DNA from: JAJDYQ01 sp963662865
GTDB taxonomy: Bacteria; Pseudomonadota; Gammaproteobacteria; JAJDYQ01
DNA length: 64,000 bases
Direction: 5' to 3'
NCBI GenBank assembly: GCA_963662865.1
Contig: OY759969.1
Location: forward strand, 1,612,001-1,676,000
Positions 1 to 7,387 of the stretch are shown here, piece by piece. The first letter of the stretch is position 1. Every line of letters begins with the position of its first letter. A program made the position numbers and the translations under genes. The notes below the pieces were generated by a model. The model saw nothing but the letters and a program-made list of their open reading frames with translations. It was not told the origin of the DNA and made no database searches.

Positions 1-412
1 ATATATCAAAACCATTGGCCTGTATAATAACAAGGCCGAAAATATCATAAAGACCTGTCGCATTCTGATAGACAAACACGACAGCCAGATTCCCGATAAC
101 CGCGCCGATCTGGAGGCACTGCCCGGCGTTGGGCGTAAAACCGCCAATGTCGTTCTGAATACCGCCTTTGGCCAACCTACCATGGCGGTGGATACGCATA
201 TCTTCCGTGTTTCCAATCGTACAGGGATCGCCTCGGGAAAAACGGTCCTGGAAGTCGAGAAAAGGCTATTGAAATTCATACCGAAAGAATTTCTGGTCGA
301 TGCACACCATTGGTTAATTCTGCATGGTCGCTATACCTGTATGGCCATTAAACCTAAATGTGGCGGGTGTATGATTCGCGATCTTTGTGAATATAAGGGG
401 AAAGTGGTATAG
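1..412 (+). CDS. nth: Endonuclease III, 3' part (5' end outside window)
   Basis: DNA glycosylase/AP lyase that removes oxidised pyrimidines in base excision repair. The reading frame is open from base 2 and ends in TAG at 410-412, so the first part of the gene lies before the window. Visible are the helix-hairpin-helix with the catalytic lysine (LPGVGRKTANVV), the catalytic aspartate in VDTHIFRVSNR, and the C-X6-C-X2-C-X5-C ligands of the 4Fe-4S cluster near the C-terminus, all intact. The only ATG in the open frame (182) is internal, inside the catalytic domain, and is not the real start. The methyltransferase relic begins five bases after the stop. Confidence 0.93.
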   Translation, partial: YIKTIGLYNNKAENIIKTCRILIDKHDSQIPDNRADLEALPGVGRKTANVVLNTAFGQPTMAVDTHIFRVSNRTGIASGKTVLEVEKRLLKFIPKEFLVDAHHWLILHGRYTCMAIKPKCGGCMIRDLCEYKGKVV

Positions 413-416
413 GTTC

Positions 417-714
417 ATGTCTGCCAAAATGAGTAAACATATTTCCACGTATCCCCTGGTGGATCTCTTTGCCGGGCCCGGTGGGCTTGGCGAGGGATTT
501 GCTGAGCTATACAATGATGACAGTTCGCCAGCTTTTAAGTCCGTTGCGTCGATAGAGATTGCCTGGCTACAGTCATTTCCTGACAATTATTTTTTCAAAG
601 AACCCAGAACTTCACAATAGCATCAGGTTGGTAATGCGGTTCCGCCTTACTTATCTTGCGGTACAGATTGCTGGGCTAAAAAACAAGTTTCGAGAGAAAG
701 CTACAAATGCCTAA
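417..714 (+). pseudogene. Collapsed DNA (cytosine-5) methyltransferase
   Basis: The N-terminus carries the SAM-binding motif I of C5 methyltransferases (LVDLFAGPGGLGEGFA). About 40 codons later the frame jumps straight to the C-terminal region (IQSFPDNYFF-like, then QVGNAVPP, motif X). Everything between is gone, including the catalytic PC motif and the target-recognition domain. There is also an in-frame TAG at 618-620 where the family normally has tyrosine. After PPYL the original frame is left; the shifted frame continues as LAVQIAGLKNKFREKATNA and stops at 712-714. That is one large deletion, one nonsense mutation and one frameshift. The residual stop overlaps the ATG of the next gene by eight bases, as in a coupled restriction-modification operon. 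Confidence 0.85.
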
Positions 715-1477
715 TAGAAAGAGATGGTCCCGTCAGGAACTGTTGATTGCATTCTGGCTATATTGCCAAATGCCTTTTGGCAAGTTGCATTCGAGAAATC
801 CTGACATTATTAAATATGCAAAACATATTGGCAGGACACCCTCAGCACTCGCCATGAAGTTAAATAACATTGCCAGTCTTGATCCGGCAATCGTATCTAC
901 CGGACGCAAAGGCCTATCTGGGGCATCTTCGGCAGACAAAAAAATGTGGAATGAAATGCAACAAGATTGGGAAGGCTTTGCTCTGGAGACAGAAAATGAA
1001 ATTAGCTGCATTACGATAGACACCAGTTTAACTAAAAACTCAGTTGATCCCCTAGAAAAAGCGCATTATGCTGGTTCGGAAAAAGAAGTTAAAACAAAGG
1101 TTCGAATAGGCCAGCATTTTTTCCGCCGATCAGTGCTCAGCGCCTACAACTATAAATGTTGTATCACTGGACTTGCAGTACCTTCCCTTTTAGTTGCTAG
1201 CCATATTGTGCCTTGGCGTTCGGATGTAAAAAACAGATTAAATCCAAAAAATGGATTGTCATTATCGATTATACATGATAAGGCTTTCGATCTTGGTATT
1301 ATTACCGTAAATGACGACATGACCATTCGGGTATCAGAGGGATTTGCTTCTGAAAATGACTGTTTTTTTCAGATGGCACTGAAAAGCTATGAAAATAAGC
1401 CGGTTTCTCTACCTGAAAAATTTGCTCCTGATATAGAGCTTCTTTCTTATCACCGAAAACACATCTTTCAACGGTAA
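707..1477 (+). CDS. HNH endonuclease, probable restriction enzyme
   Basis: 256-residue protein with an HNH nuclease domain in the C-terminal half (about residues 145-205): CCITGL for the metal/turn region, ASHIVPW with the catalytic histidine, then NPKNGLSLSIIHDKAFD with the N and H positions. The N-terminal half resembles the DNA-recognition part of HNH restriction enzymes that accompany C5 methyltransferases (RRT-like PSALAMKLNNIAS segment). The ATG overlaps the stop of the methyltransferase relic (ATGCCTAA), supporting a former coupled R-M pair. The frame is complete with no visible lesion, which is odd because the cognate methylase is dead. It may be inactive by missense, unexpressed, or protected by a methylase elsewhere. 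Confidence 0.75.
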   Translation: MPNRKRWSRQELLIAFWLYCQMPFGKLHSRNPDIIKYAKHIGRTPSALAMKLNNIASLDPAIVSTGRKGLSGASSADKKMWNEMQQDWEGFALETENEISCITIDTSLTKNSVDPLEKAHYAGSEKEVKTKVRIGQHFFRRSVLSAYNYKCCITGLAVPSLLVASHIVPWRSDVKNRLNPKNGLSLSIIHDKAFDLGIITVNDDMTIRVSEGFASENDCFFQMALKSYENKPVSLPEKFAPDIELLSYHRKHIFQR

Positions 1478-1636
1478 GAAAATCGCCAGAATATCAAGCT
1501 GACTTGTAATCCGGCAAGGCTGTAGATTATACCGGGTTTGCCGTACGCACCACCGATGCCGGATATAAGTTCATTATTAGGGTTCTCTAAGAACCTTGCT
1601 GAATACTCAATAATAAGATAACAACAACTCATTTTA

Positions 1637-1929
1637 TTGCAAAGGACAATCGGAGGAAGTTGGGAAGCCTTCCGTAAAATAGTGCGTTCAGCGTATCCTG
1701 TGATGGTGGCCAAGCAGCGCAACCGTGGTAATGAGAATGCCGCCACTGTCTGCGAGTGGCGCCTGTCTTTGCACAACAGACCAATCGTTTGGTACGAACC
1801 ATTGGCACAGAGTGGGCAGCGGTGAAAATCGGATTAATGAATGTGGTGTACAACCCTGCGGCGATTGACATGGCTGCCCGCCTGACCTTTCGTAAAGGCG
1901 GAGCAGTTATCGCAATCTCCTGTCTCTAA
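1637..1929 (+). pseudogene. IS5-family transposase C-terminal remnant
   Basis: No intact gene lies here. One frame reads GNENAATV and a second frame takes over as APVFAQQTNRLVRTIG followed by AAVKIGLMNVVYN. This is the conserved C-terminus of IS5-type DDE transposases (family pattern VEHVFA...RTIG...AKIGLxNLxYN). After VVYN a third frame continues LRRLTWLPA-stop (stop at 1883-1885), so at least two frameshifts separate the pieces. The first two catalytic acidic regions are absent. I could not define terminal inverted repeats. The rest of 1478-1992 shows nothing else recognisable. Confidence 0.6.
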
Positions 1930-1992
1930 GGCATCCATTATGTTCAGGCCAGGTAAAATTAAATGGGGTTATTAGCGGTTCCCTTTATTCGT

Positions 1993-2030
1993 CAATTGTA
2001 TCTGAACCGAGTCTGCCCGCAATCTACAAT
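1993..2030. repeat. 38-bp direct repeat, copy 1
   Basis: Identical over 38 bases to 2770-2807, exactly 777 bases apart. The unit itself has inverted ends (ATTGTA...TACAAT). In this copy the inverted ends extend to CAATTGTA...TACAATTG. The two copies bound the two-gene cassette at 2206-2604. They could be attachment sites, a duplicated insertion target or ends of a small mobile unit; nothing in the sequence decides this. Confidence 0.9.
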
Positions 2031-2133
2031 TGTCTCGAATGAGAATGTTTGTCGTTGTTATGATGATTCTTTGCGCTTGGTTGTTCCTACGCTTTATCAG
2101 ATTGACCAATATTGCATTGGTTTTCAATGATGT

Positions 2134-2200
2134 CAGTAGCCACCACCCGCACGGAAGAGAGGCGCTTTGCGCCGTAGCTGAGTACGGATGGTGGCTGCTG
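2134..2200. repeat. Imperfect inverted repeat downstream of the small operon
   Basis: Arms 2134-2152 and 2182-2200 are near-complementary, with an inner GC-rich hairpin at 2161-2173 (GGCGC...GCGCC). The structure starts six bases after the stop codon of the 53-residue gene on the minus strand. There is no T-run, so it may stabilise or attenuate the transcript rather than act as an intrinsic terminator. Confidence 0.45.
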
Positions 2201-2205
2201 CTGTT

Positions 2206-2367
2206 TTATATTCCTCTCGTGATGATGTATAGTGTGGATGCTGTTATTAATGTTACAGCCCATATAGATACGATGACGCCGATCATGGTCATGGTTACTC
2301 TGTTTATCTCTTTCTGCATTTCAAGTTTGCTTTCTTTGATTTCTTGGCTTAGTTCTTCGATAGTCAT
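2206..2367 (-). CDS. Small coil-plus-membrane-anchor protein (53 aa)
   Basis: 53-residue protein with a charged amphipathic N-terminal helix (EELSQEIKESKLEMQKEI, heptad-like) followed by one hydrophobic segment (about residues 27-50), so probably a tail-anchored membrane protein. It is preceded by a good ribosome-binding site (AAGGAG about eight bases before ATG). It lies 12 bases behind the 74-residue gene, and both follow one promoter. The layout (coiled stalk then C-terminal anchor) recalls the larger coil-anchor proteins at 15.8-28 kb, but it lacks their head motif. The function is unknown. Confidence 0.6.
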   Translation of the reverse strand: MTIEELSQEIKESKLEMQKEINRVTMTMIGVIVSIWAVTLITASTLYIITRGI

Positions 2368-2379
2368 TTTTACTTCTCC

Positions 2380-2604
2380 TTATAAATTCACCTGGAAATT
2401 TTTTATTCCCAGGCGTTTAATGGTTGATACAACGCTGTCCAATGATTTGTAGACTCTGATTTTTCCTCTTGTTGTTTCTATCGGGCCTAGTGTCATTTTT
2501 CCCTTTATGTTTATATTTAGGATATAGCCGTCGAATTCCCAATCTACATCGGCTGTTTCAATAGCCCCCATTTTTTGACACATCATGGCTTGCCCATACT
2601 TCAT
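2380..2604 (-). CDS. Small protein of unknown function (74 aa), cassette gene 1
   Basis: 74-residue soluble protein, first gene of a two-gene unit. The middle is predicted beta-rich (YILNINIKGKMTLGPI) and the end reads KIRVYKSLDSVVSTIKRLG then a short strand. From general memory, short proteobacterial proteins end in a similar 'phe/tyr-lys-SLD...LG...phe-x-val' pattern, but I cannot assign a family name or function. GGAG lies seven bases before the ATG. The gene sits between 38-bp direct repeats and is transcribed toward the 53-residue membrane-anchor gene, so the two may act together. Confidence 0.6.
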   Translation of the reverse strand: MKYGQAMMCQKMGAIETADVDWEFDGYILNINIKGKMTLGPIETTRGKIRVYKSLDSVVSTIKRLGIKNFQVNL

Positions 2605-2641
2605 TTTTTGTATCTCCGAAAGTGCTAAATTGCGCTCTCAA

Positions 2642-2688
2642 AGTGTAGTATATGCTCTACTAAATGTCAATTTTTGATATACAAAAAT
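2642..2688 (-). promoter_or_regulatory. Sigma70-type promoter with adjoining palindromic operator
   Basis: On the minus strand TTGACA (2665-2670) and TACACT (2642-2647) are spaced by 17 bases, a near-consensus promoter about 40 bases before the 74-residue gene. Abutting the -35 box is a perfect 7+7 palindrome with a 5-base centre (2670-2688, ATTTTTG...CAAAAAT). This is the right size and position for a dimeric repressor or activator site. Confidence 0.6.
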
Positions 2689-2743
2689 GATTTTTTGATT
2701 CTCTGGCCGGAATTGTTATTTCTCTAAGTTACTTTTGCTTTTG

Positions 2744-2767
2744 AAAAACGAACAGGCCCAACGGGCC
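2744..2767 (-). terminator. Rho-independent terminator of the rib-nusB operon
   Basis: On the minus strand a GGCCC-GTT-GGGCC hairpin (2755-2767) is followed by TGTTCGTTTTT. It lies about 60 bases beyond the nusB stop and just past the 38-bp repeat, so the repeat is inside the operon's 3' untranslated region. Confidence 0.6.
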
Positions 2768-2769
2768 CC

Positions 2770-2807
2770 CAATTGTATCTGAACCGAGTCTGCCCGCAAT
2801 CTACAAT
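2770..2807. repeat. 38-bp direct repeat, copy 2
   Basis: Identical to 1993-2030. It lies 20 bases after the nusB stop codon. Flanking bases differ from copy 1, so identity ends sharply at 38 bases, as expected for a recombination or insertion boundary. Confidence 0.9.
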
Positions 2808-2827
2808 CCCGGAAAAGCAGGCCTGAA

Positions 2828-3274
2828 TCACACTGGTTTCCTTGAGCCACACAAATCTTTCGCTACTCTGTCCAGTACACCATTGACAAACTTATATCCC
2901 TGCTCGGCGCCATAGGTTTTGGCCAGTTCTATCGCTTCGTTAATCACTGCGCGATACGGAACGGAAGGGGTGTATTTCAATTCGTAGGTTGACAGTAATA
3001 ATATTGCCTGCTCAATCGGGTCCACTTCATTGAATGGCCTGTAAAGAAATGGCTGCATAATATCGGCAAGTTCTTTGTGGTTTGCCTCTACACCACGGAT
3101 CAGTGCAGTGAGCATGCTCTGATCTGCGGACCGGGCTTCAGGGTCTTCAATATATTGATTTTCTATAGCCGTAATATTTTCCCGGCTCATCAGCCATTGA
3201 TAAATGGCCTGCATGGCCAGGCGTCGGGCGCTTGTGCGCGAACCGGTCTTTTTCTTATCTGCTGGTTTAACCAT
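2828..3274 (-). CDS. nusB: Transcription antitermination factor NusB
   Basis: NusB binds boxA RNA with NusE/S10 in the antitermination complex for rRNA. The all-helical fold is recognisable: TSARRLAMQAIYQWLMS at the N-terminus, then the region EVDPIEQAILLLSTYEL and VPYRAVINEAIELAKTYG, ending KFVNGVLDRVAKDL. An ATG at 3274 gives 148 residues, close to the family length, and overlaps the ribH stop by eight bases (ATGGTTAA), implying translational coupling. The frame stays open further upstream but that is ribH sequence. It is the last gene of the operon; the thiL/pgpA genes that often follow are absent, and repeat/IS debris is there instead. Confidence 0.93.
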   Translation of the reverse strand: MVKPADKKKTGSRTSARRLAMQAIYQWLMSRENITAIENQYIEDPEARSADQSMLTALIRGVEANHKELADIMQPFLYRPFNEVDPIEQAILLLSTYELKYTPSVPYRAVINEAIELAKTYGAEQGYKFVNGVLDRVAKDLCGSRKPV

Positions 3275-3761
3275 CCATGCCGCCATGCCGGCCGATCTTT
3301 TGCAGCAGGCTGACCATTTCGATTGCGCCAAGCGCGGCTTCGGCGCCTTTATTTCCGGCCTTGGTACCGGCCCGTTCGATGGCCTGCTCAATGGTATCCG
3401 TTGTCAGAATACCATTGGATACCGGCACCCCATGGCGCAGCATGCTCCTGGAGAGTCCACTGGCTGATTCGCCGGCAACGATATCGAAATGCGGTGTGTC
3501 ACCCCGGACCACTGCGCCCAGCGCAATAATCGCATCATGCGAACCGGCAGTAGCCAGTTTTTCCACAATCAACGGAATTTCAAAGGCTCCGGGAACACGG
3601 TACAACCGGATATTTGAATCAGCTACTCCGTGACGCTTGAGTGCGTTCACGGCACCTTCAATCAGGGTCTCTACAATAGGATCGTTAAAGCGGGAGGCAA
3701 CGATGGCGTAGTGACCGCTTGCGTTTGCGAGGTTACCTTCAATATTTTCTATATTATTCAT
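3267..3761 (-). CDS. ribH: 6,7-dimethyl-8-ribityllumazine synthase
   Basis: Condenses 5-amino-6-ribitylaminouracil with dihydroxybutanone phosphate, the penultimate step of riboflavin synthesis. 164 residues with the family signatures ASRFND near the N-terminus, PGAFEIPL, the phosphate/active-site segment GAVVRGDTPHFD with the catalytic histidine, and NGILTTDTIEQAIERAG followed by NKGAEAA. It lies 36 bases after ribBA and overlaps nusB, within the rib operon. Confidence 0.96.
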   Translation of the reverse strand: MNNIENIEGNLANASGHYAIVASRFNDPIVETLIEGAVNALKRHGVADSNIRLYRVPGAFEIPLIVEKLATAGSHDAIIALGAVVRGDTPHFDIVAGESASGLSRSMLRHGVPVSNGILTTDTIEQAIERAGTKAGNKGAEAALGAIEMVSLLQKIGRHGGMDG

Positions 3762-3797
3762 ATCTGTATTCCTGTGCTGTACTTTCGATAGCGTCTG

Positions 3798-4925
3798 TCA
3801 GCTATCCGGGGAAATATAATCGACCACTTCCAGCCCAAAACCTGCCAGACCGCGAAATACCTTGGGGGAGCTTAATACCCGCATTTTGGATACGCCCAGA
3901 TCAGCCAGAATTTGTGCACCGATTCCATAGGTACGTAGTTCCTGTGCCGCCGGATTATCTTCTATGACTTGTCTCTCTTCTTTCTCTTGTGGTTCGGCCA
4001 GGTGTCCCTGGATGCGCCGAATCATGTCGCGCGGATCAACCTTTTCACAGAGTATGATCAGTACGCCATGCTTTTCCTGCGCAATACGCTGCATAGCATT
4101 TTTTAATGGCCAACCACAGCGCTCCCAGGTTGCGCCCAGTAAGTCACAGAGATTATCTCGCACATGTACTCGAACCGTTGTCGGTTCTTTTCCGGTTATA
4201 TCACCATTAACCAGGGCGAGGTGTAAGTTACCTTCAATGTCGTCCTGATACGCATGCAGCCGAAATGTACCATATTCGGTAGGCGCGTCACTTTCAGCCG
4301 CGTGAATGATTGTCTTTTCGTTATTCAGGCGGTAATGAATCAGGTCGGCAATCGTACCAATTCTGATATTGTGCTTTTCTGCAACCTTTTCCAGGTCGGA
4401 CCGACGTGCCATGCTACCGTCTTCATTCAAAATCTCGACGATAACCGCTGCGGGCTCAAGCCCTGCGAGTCGGGCTAAATCGCAACCCGCCTCGGTATGG
4501 CCTGCGCGTGTCAGTACACCGCCTGGCTGTGCCATTAATGGGAAAATGTGTCCGGGTTGAACAAGGTCTTCCGGTTTTGCATAGGGGGCTACGGCTGCCT
4601 GGATAGTGACTGCACGATCGGCCGCGGAAATACCGGTTGTAACTCCACTTGCCGCTTCAATAGAAACGGTAAAGTTTGTTGATCGCCGGGCATCTGTCCC
4701 ACTAACCATTAGTGGTAGTTGCAGTTGTCGGCATCGCTGTTCCGTCAGTGTGAGGCAGATCAGACCACGGCCATGCGTCGCCATGAAATTAATATCATTG
4801 GGTCGCACCATGGAGGCCGCCATGAGAAAGTCTCCTTCATTTTCACGGTCTTCGCCATCCATGATGATAACCATGCGGCCATTTTTCAGTTCTTCCAGTA
4901 TTTCTTCTGTTGTATCCAATCGCAT
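3798..4925 (-). CDS. ribBA: DHBP synthase with degenerate GTP cyclohydrolase II domain
   Basis: The N-terminal half (about residues 1-200) is a complete 3,4-dihydroxy-2-butanone-4-phosphate synthase: DGEDRENEGDF acidic loop, THGRGLICL, and GHTEAGCDLARLAG. The C-terminal half aligns in position with GTP cyclohydrolase II but lacks its essentials. The three zinc-binding cysteines and the QEGRGIGL catalytic/substrate segment are not there; the equivalent stretch reads LCDLLGATWERCGW and ILCEKVDPRDMI. The protein is therefore expected to make dihydroxybutanone phosphate only, and a separate ribA must exist elsewhere. Such RibBX-type proteins are known in Proteobacteria. Confidence 0.92.
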   Translation of the reverse strand: MRLDTTEEILEELKNGRMVIIMDGEDRENEGDFLMAASMVRPNDINFMATHGRGLICLTLTEQRCRQLQLPLMVSGTDARRSTNFTVSIEAASGVTTGISAADRAVTIQAAVAPYAKPEDLVQPGHIFPLMAQPGGVLTRAGHTEAGCDLARLAGLEPAAVIVEILNEDGSMARRSDLEKVAEKHNIRIGTIADLIHYRLNNEKTIIHAAESDAPTEYGTFRLHAYQDDIEGNLHLALVNGDITGKEPTTVRVHVRDNLCDLLGATWERCGWPLKNAMQRIAQEKHGVLIILCEKVDPRDMIRRIQGHLAEPQEKEERQVIEDNPAAQELRTYGIGAQILADLGVSKMRVLSSPKVFRGLAGFGLEVVDYISPDS

Positions 4926-4974
4926 TGCCTTACCTCATAACAGCCGGGCGAAGCTATACTGCTTCGAAAGTTCC

Positions 4975-5595
4975 TTAAGCAGTACCGTCCATCGTGGCAG
5001 CCCTGTCACCGAGCATCAAGCGCTCAAGATAGCGGGCAACTACATCAACTTCCAGATTGACCTCGTCACCGCTCCTGAGATTGCCTATGGTGGTCACCTG
5101 CAGGGTATGGGGGACAATATTCAAGTCAAGCCGGTTACCTTCAGCACCATTGACTGTCAGGCTGATTCCATCCACGCAGATTGAGCCTTTCTCTGCGATA
5201 TATTTCGCCAATCCGGTCGGTGCCTCAATCACAAACCGTTCAGATCGTCCATCCGGACTCCGGCTGATTATCCTGCCTGTACCGTCTACGTGACCACTGA
5301 CCATGTGACCGCCGAGGCGGGTTGTCGGAGTGACTGATTTCTCCAGGTTTACAGCCAAACCACTCTTTAGCTTACCAAAGGTGGTTCGGGATAAAGTTTC
5401 CCTGGATACATCAGCCATGTAGTAATCTGAACCAAAGTCAATTGCCGTCAGGCAAACTCCCTGACATGCAATGCTATCACCGGTTTTGACGTCGGACATA
5501 TCCAACTCGCCGGTACCGATAGCATATCGGGCGTCTGCGTCCCGGTATTCTACACTGCGTATTTCTCCAACTGCCTGAATAATTCCAGTGAACAT
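4975..5595 (-). CDS. ribE: Riboflavin synthase alpha chain
   Basis: Dismutates two lumazines to riboflavin and the ribH substrate. 206 residues forming the two homologous beta-barrel lumazine-binding repeats: MFTGIIQAVG...SIACQGVCLTA...TTRLGGHMVSGHVDGTG in the first, and GSICVDGISLTVNG...VNLEVDVVARYLERL in the second. It sits between ribD (84 bases upstream) and ribBA (49 bases downstream). No FMN riboswitch signature was visible in the 84-base leader. Confidence 0.95.
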   Translation of the reverse strand: MFTGIIQAVGEIRSVEYRDADARYAIGTGELDMSDVKTGDSIACQGVCLTAIDFGSDYYMADVSRETLSRTTFGKLKSGLAVNLEKSVTPTTRLGGHMVSGHVDGTGRIISRSPDGRSERFVIEAPTGLAKYIAEKGSICVDGISLTVNGAEGNRLDLNIVPHTLQVTTIGNLRSGDEVNLEVDVVARYLERLMLGDRAATMDGTA

Positions 5596-5679
5596 ATAGG
5601 CGGTTCTATTTGCAAGGGAGGGCGATTATACGGGAATCCCGGTGCTTTCAGCGCCTTGAGTGGCCTGATCAGTTGTCGT

Positions 5680-6789
5680 TTATTCGGGGAATACCGTGAT
5701 TTTCCAGTCAGCGCCTACGGCGCGTATATCAGAAATACGAAGTTTTTTCCGCTCTGACATCTTTTCCAGTGCCGGTAAACGGAATAGTCCGCGGGCATTG
5801 TCTCCCATGATATGCGGTGCCATGAAAATAACGATTTCATCTACCAGCCCGATATCAAGCAACTCGCCGGCGATACCCGCTCCCGACTCGACCATCACGT
5901 CGTTAATTTCACGTCCGGCCAGCTCTTTCATCACTGCATCCAGGGGCAGCTTGCCATCTTCACCCGCATCAATCCGCAATATATCTGCGCCCGCCTGAGC
6001 AAGCGCTCTGCAATTGTCATTTTCCACCGTGGTAATCACCAGGGTCTGGCCTTCCAGGCGCAGCATTCTGGACTGTGGCGACATGCGCGCCCTGGAGTCG
6101 CAAACCACTCTCAGGGGCTGTGCCGCATTGACCGGAATGTCCGTTCGCAGGGATTCGTGTTCCGATGCCCGGAAGGTCAGTGACGGGTTATCCACTGTGA
6201 CTGTCCCAATCCCGGTCAGCACCGCACCGCTTGCGGCACGCATACGATGCACTTCAGCACGCACCTCAGGCCCGGTGATCCATTGACTCTCGCCAGATGC
6301 CATGGCGGTACGCCCGTCGAGGCTCATGGCCATCTTGATACGAATATATGGCAGCCCTGTGATCATGCGTTTGATAAAGCCGGGATTGAGCTTTTCGGCT
6401 TCGGTTCTCAGAATATCTTTGGTCACTTCGATTCCGAAGCCTTGAAGAAATTTGATCCCCGAGCCTGATACGACAGGATTGGGGTCAATCATGCCAAGTG
6501 CGACCCGGGAAACACCTGCCTCAGCCAATATACTGGCACAGGGCGGCGTGCGTCCATGGTGCGAGCAGGGCTCCAGGGTCACATAGGCCGTCGCACCATG
6601 GGCCTGCTCGCCTGCGTCTCTCAGGGCATTCACTTCGGCATGTGGCTCGCCAACCCTGCAATGAAAACCCTCGCCGACAATCTCACCGTCTTTTACAATA
6701 ACGCAGCCGACGCGAGGATTGGGACGAGTGGTGTACCAGCCCTGACGCGCCAGATGGATAGCCCGAGCCATACAAGCGGAATCGTTCAT
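5680..6789 (-). CDS. ribD: Bifunctional riboflavin deaminase/reductase
   Basis: Catalyses the second and third steps of riboflavin synthesis from the GTP cyclohydrolase product. N-terminal cytidine-deaminase-like domain (about 1-145) with zinc motifs GEPHAEVNAL and PCSHHGRTPPC. The C-terminal DHFR-like reductase domain begins with IRIKMAMSLDGRTAM and contains VESGAGIAGELLD. 369 residues, the normal length for the fused enzyme. It is 70 bases downstream of nrdR in the same operon. Confidence 0.96.
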   Translation of the reverse strand: MNDSACMARAIHLARQGWYTTRPNPRVGCVIVKDGEIVGEGFHCRVGEPHAEVNALRDAGEQAHGATAYVTLEPCSHHGRTPPCASILAEAGVSRVALGMIDPNPVVSGSGIKFLQGFGIEVTKDILRTEAEKLNPGFIKRMITGLPYIRIKMAMSLDGRTAMASGESQWITGPEVRAEVHRMRAASGAVLTGIGTVTVDNPSLTFRASEHESLRTDIPVNAAQPLRVVCDSRARMSPQSRMLRLEGQTLVITTVENDNCRALAQAGADILRIDAGEDGKLPLDAVMKELAGREINDVMVESGAGIAGELLDIGLVDEIVIFMAPHIMGDNARGLFRLPALEKMSERKKLRISDIRAVGADWKITVFPE

Positions 6790-6859
6790 CGGCTGTTTTT
6801 ATGGGTAGTGCCCGGATAAATACCGGACAACAGTGCGTATGAATGGCGCACTATGCTGG

Positions 6860-7360
6860 CTAATCCTGTTTGAGTAAGTCCAGTTGATGGTCTCGTAATT
6901 CGGGTGCTGGGACTTTCTCCAGTCGCTTGACTTCATCCGTGAATTCTCCGACATTCTTAAAGTCCCTGTAAACTGAGGCAAACCGAACATAGGCGACGTG
7001 ATCAATCTGTTGCAGTTCATCCATAACCATTTCGCCAATCTGACGTGAATCAATTTCACGATCATCAATAACCATGAGTTTGCGGCATATATGATTTAGC
7101 ACCAGTTCAATGTCATCGACGGAAACCGGACGTTTTTCCAGAGCACGCCAGATGCCTGTCCGCACCTTGCCTTCATTAAAATCTTCACGGGCACCGTCAG
7201 TTTTAATTACCTTGGGATACTGTAACTCAGCTCTTTCAAATGTGGTAAAACGTGCCGAGCAGAGCACGCATTCACGGCGACGGCGAACCTGATTACTTTC
7301 AGACGCAAGGCGTGAATCGCATACCCTGGTATCCTGAGCGCCGCAAAAGGGACAGTGCAT
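6860..7360 (-). CDS. nrdR: Transcriptional repressor NrdR
   Basis: ATP/dATP-sensing repressor of ribonucleotide reductase genes. The N-terminal zinc ribbon uses Cys3, Cys6, Cys31 and Cys34 (CPFC...CVLC) with the arginine-rich RRRREC stretch. It is followed by the ATP-cone domain (KTDGAREDFNEGKVRTGI). 166 residues, slightly longer than the ~150 usual. It lies between glyA and ribD, the classic gammaproteobacterial arrangement. Confidence 0.96.
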   Translation of the reverse strand: MHCPFCGAQDTRVCDSRLASESNQVRRRRECVLCSARFTTFERAELQYPKVIKTDGAREDFNEGKVRTGIWRALEKRPVSVDDIELVLNHICRKLMVIDDREIDSRQIGEMVMDELQQIDHVAYVRFASVYRDFKNVGEFTDEVKRLEKVPAPELRDHQLDLLKQD

Positions 7361-7387
7361 AAATTAACCGATCACTATTTCCAGCAT

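Noticed and set aside
387..416. Upstream ATG at 387 as start of the methyltransferase relic
   Set aside because: It lies inside nth and the family N-terminus fits ATG 417 or 429 better.
2030..2452. 140-residue plus-strand frame
   Set aside because: It begins inside the direct repeat, has no Shine-Dalgarno, and overlaps the two minus-strand small genes, which do have ribosome-binding sites and a promoter.
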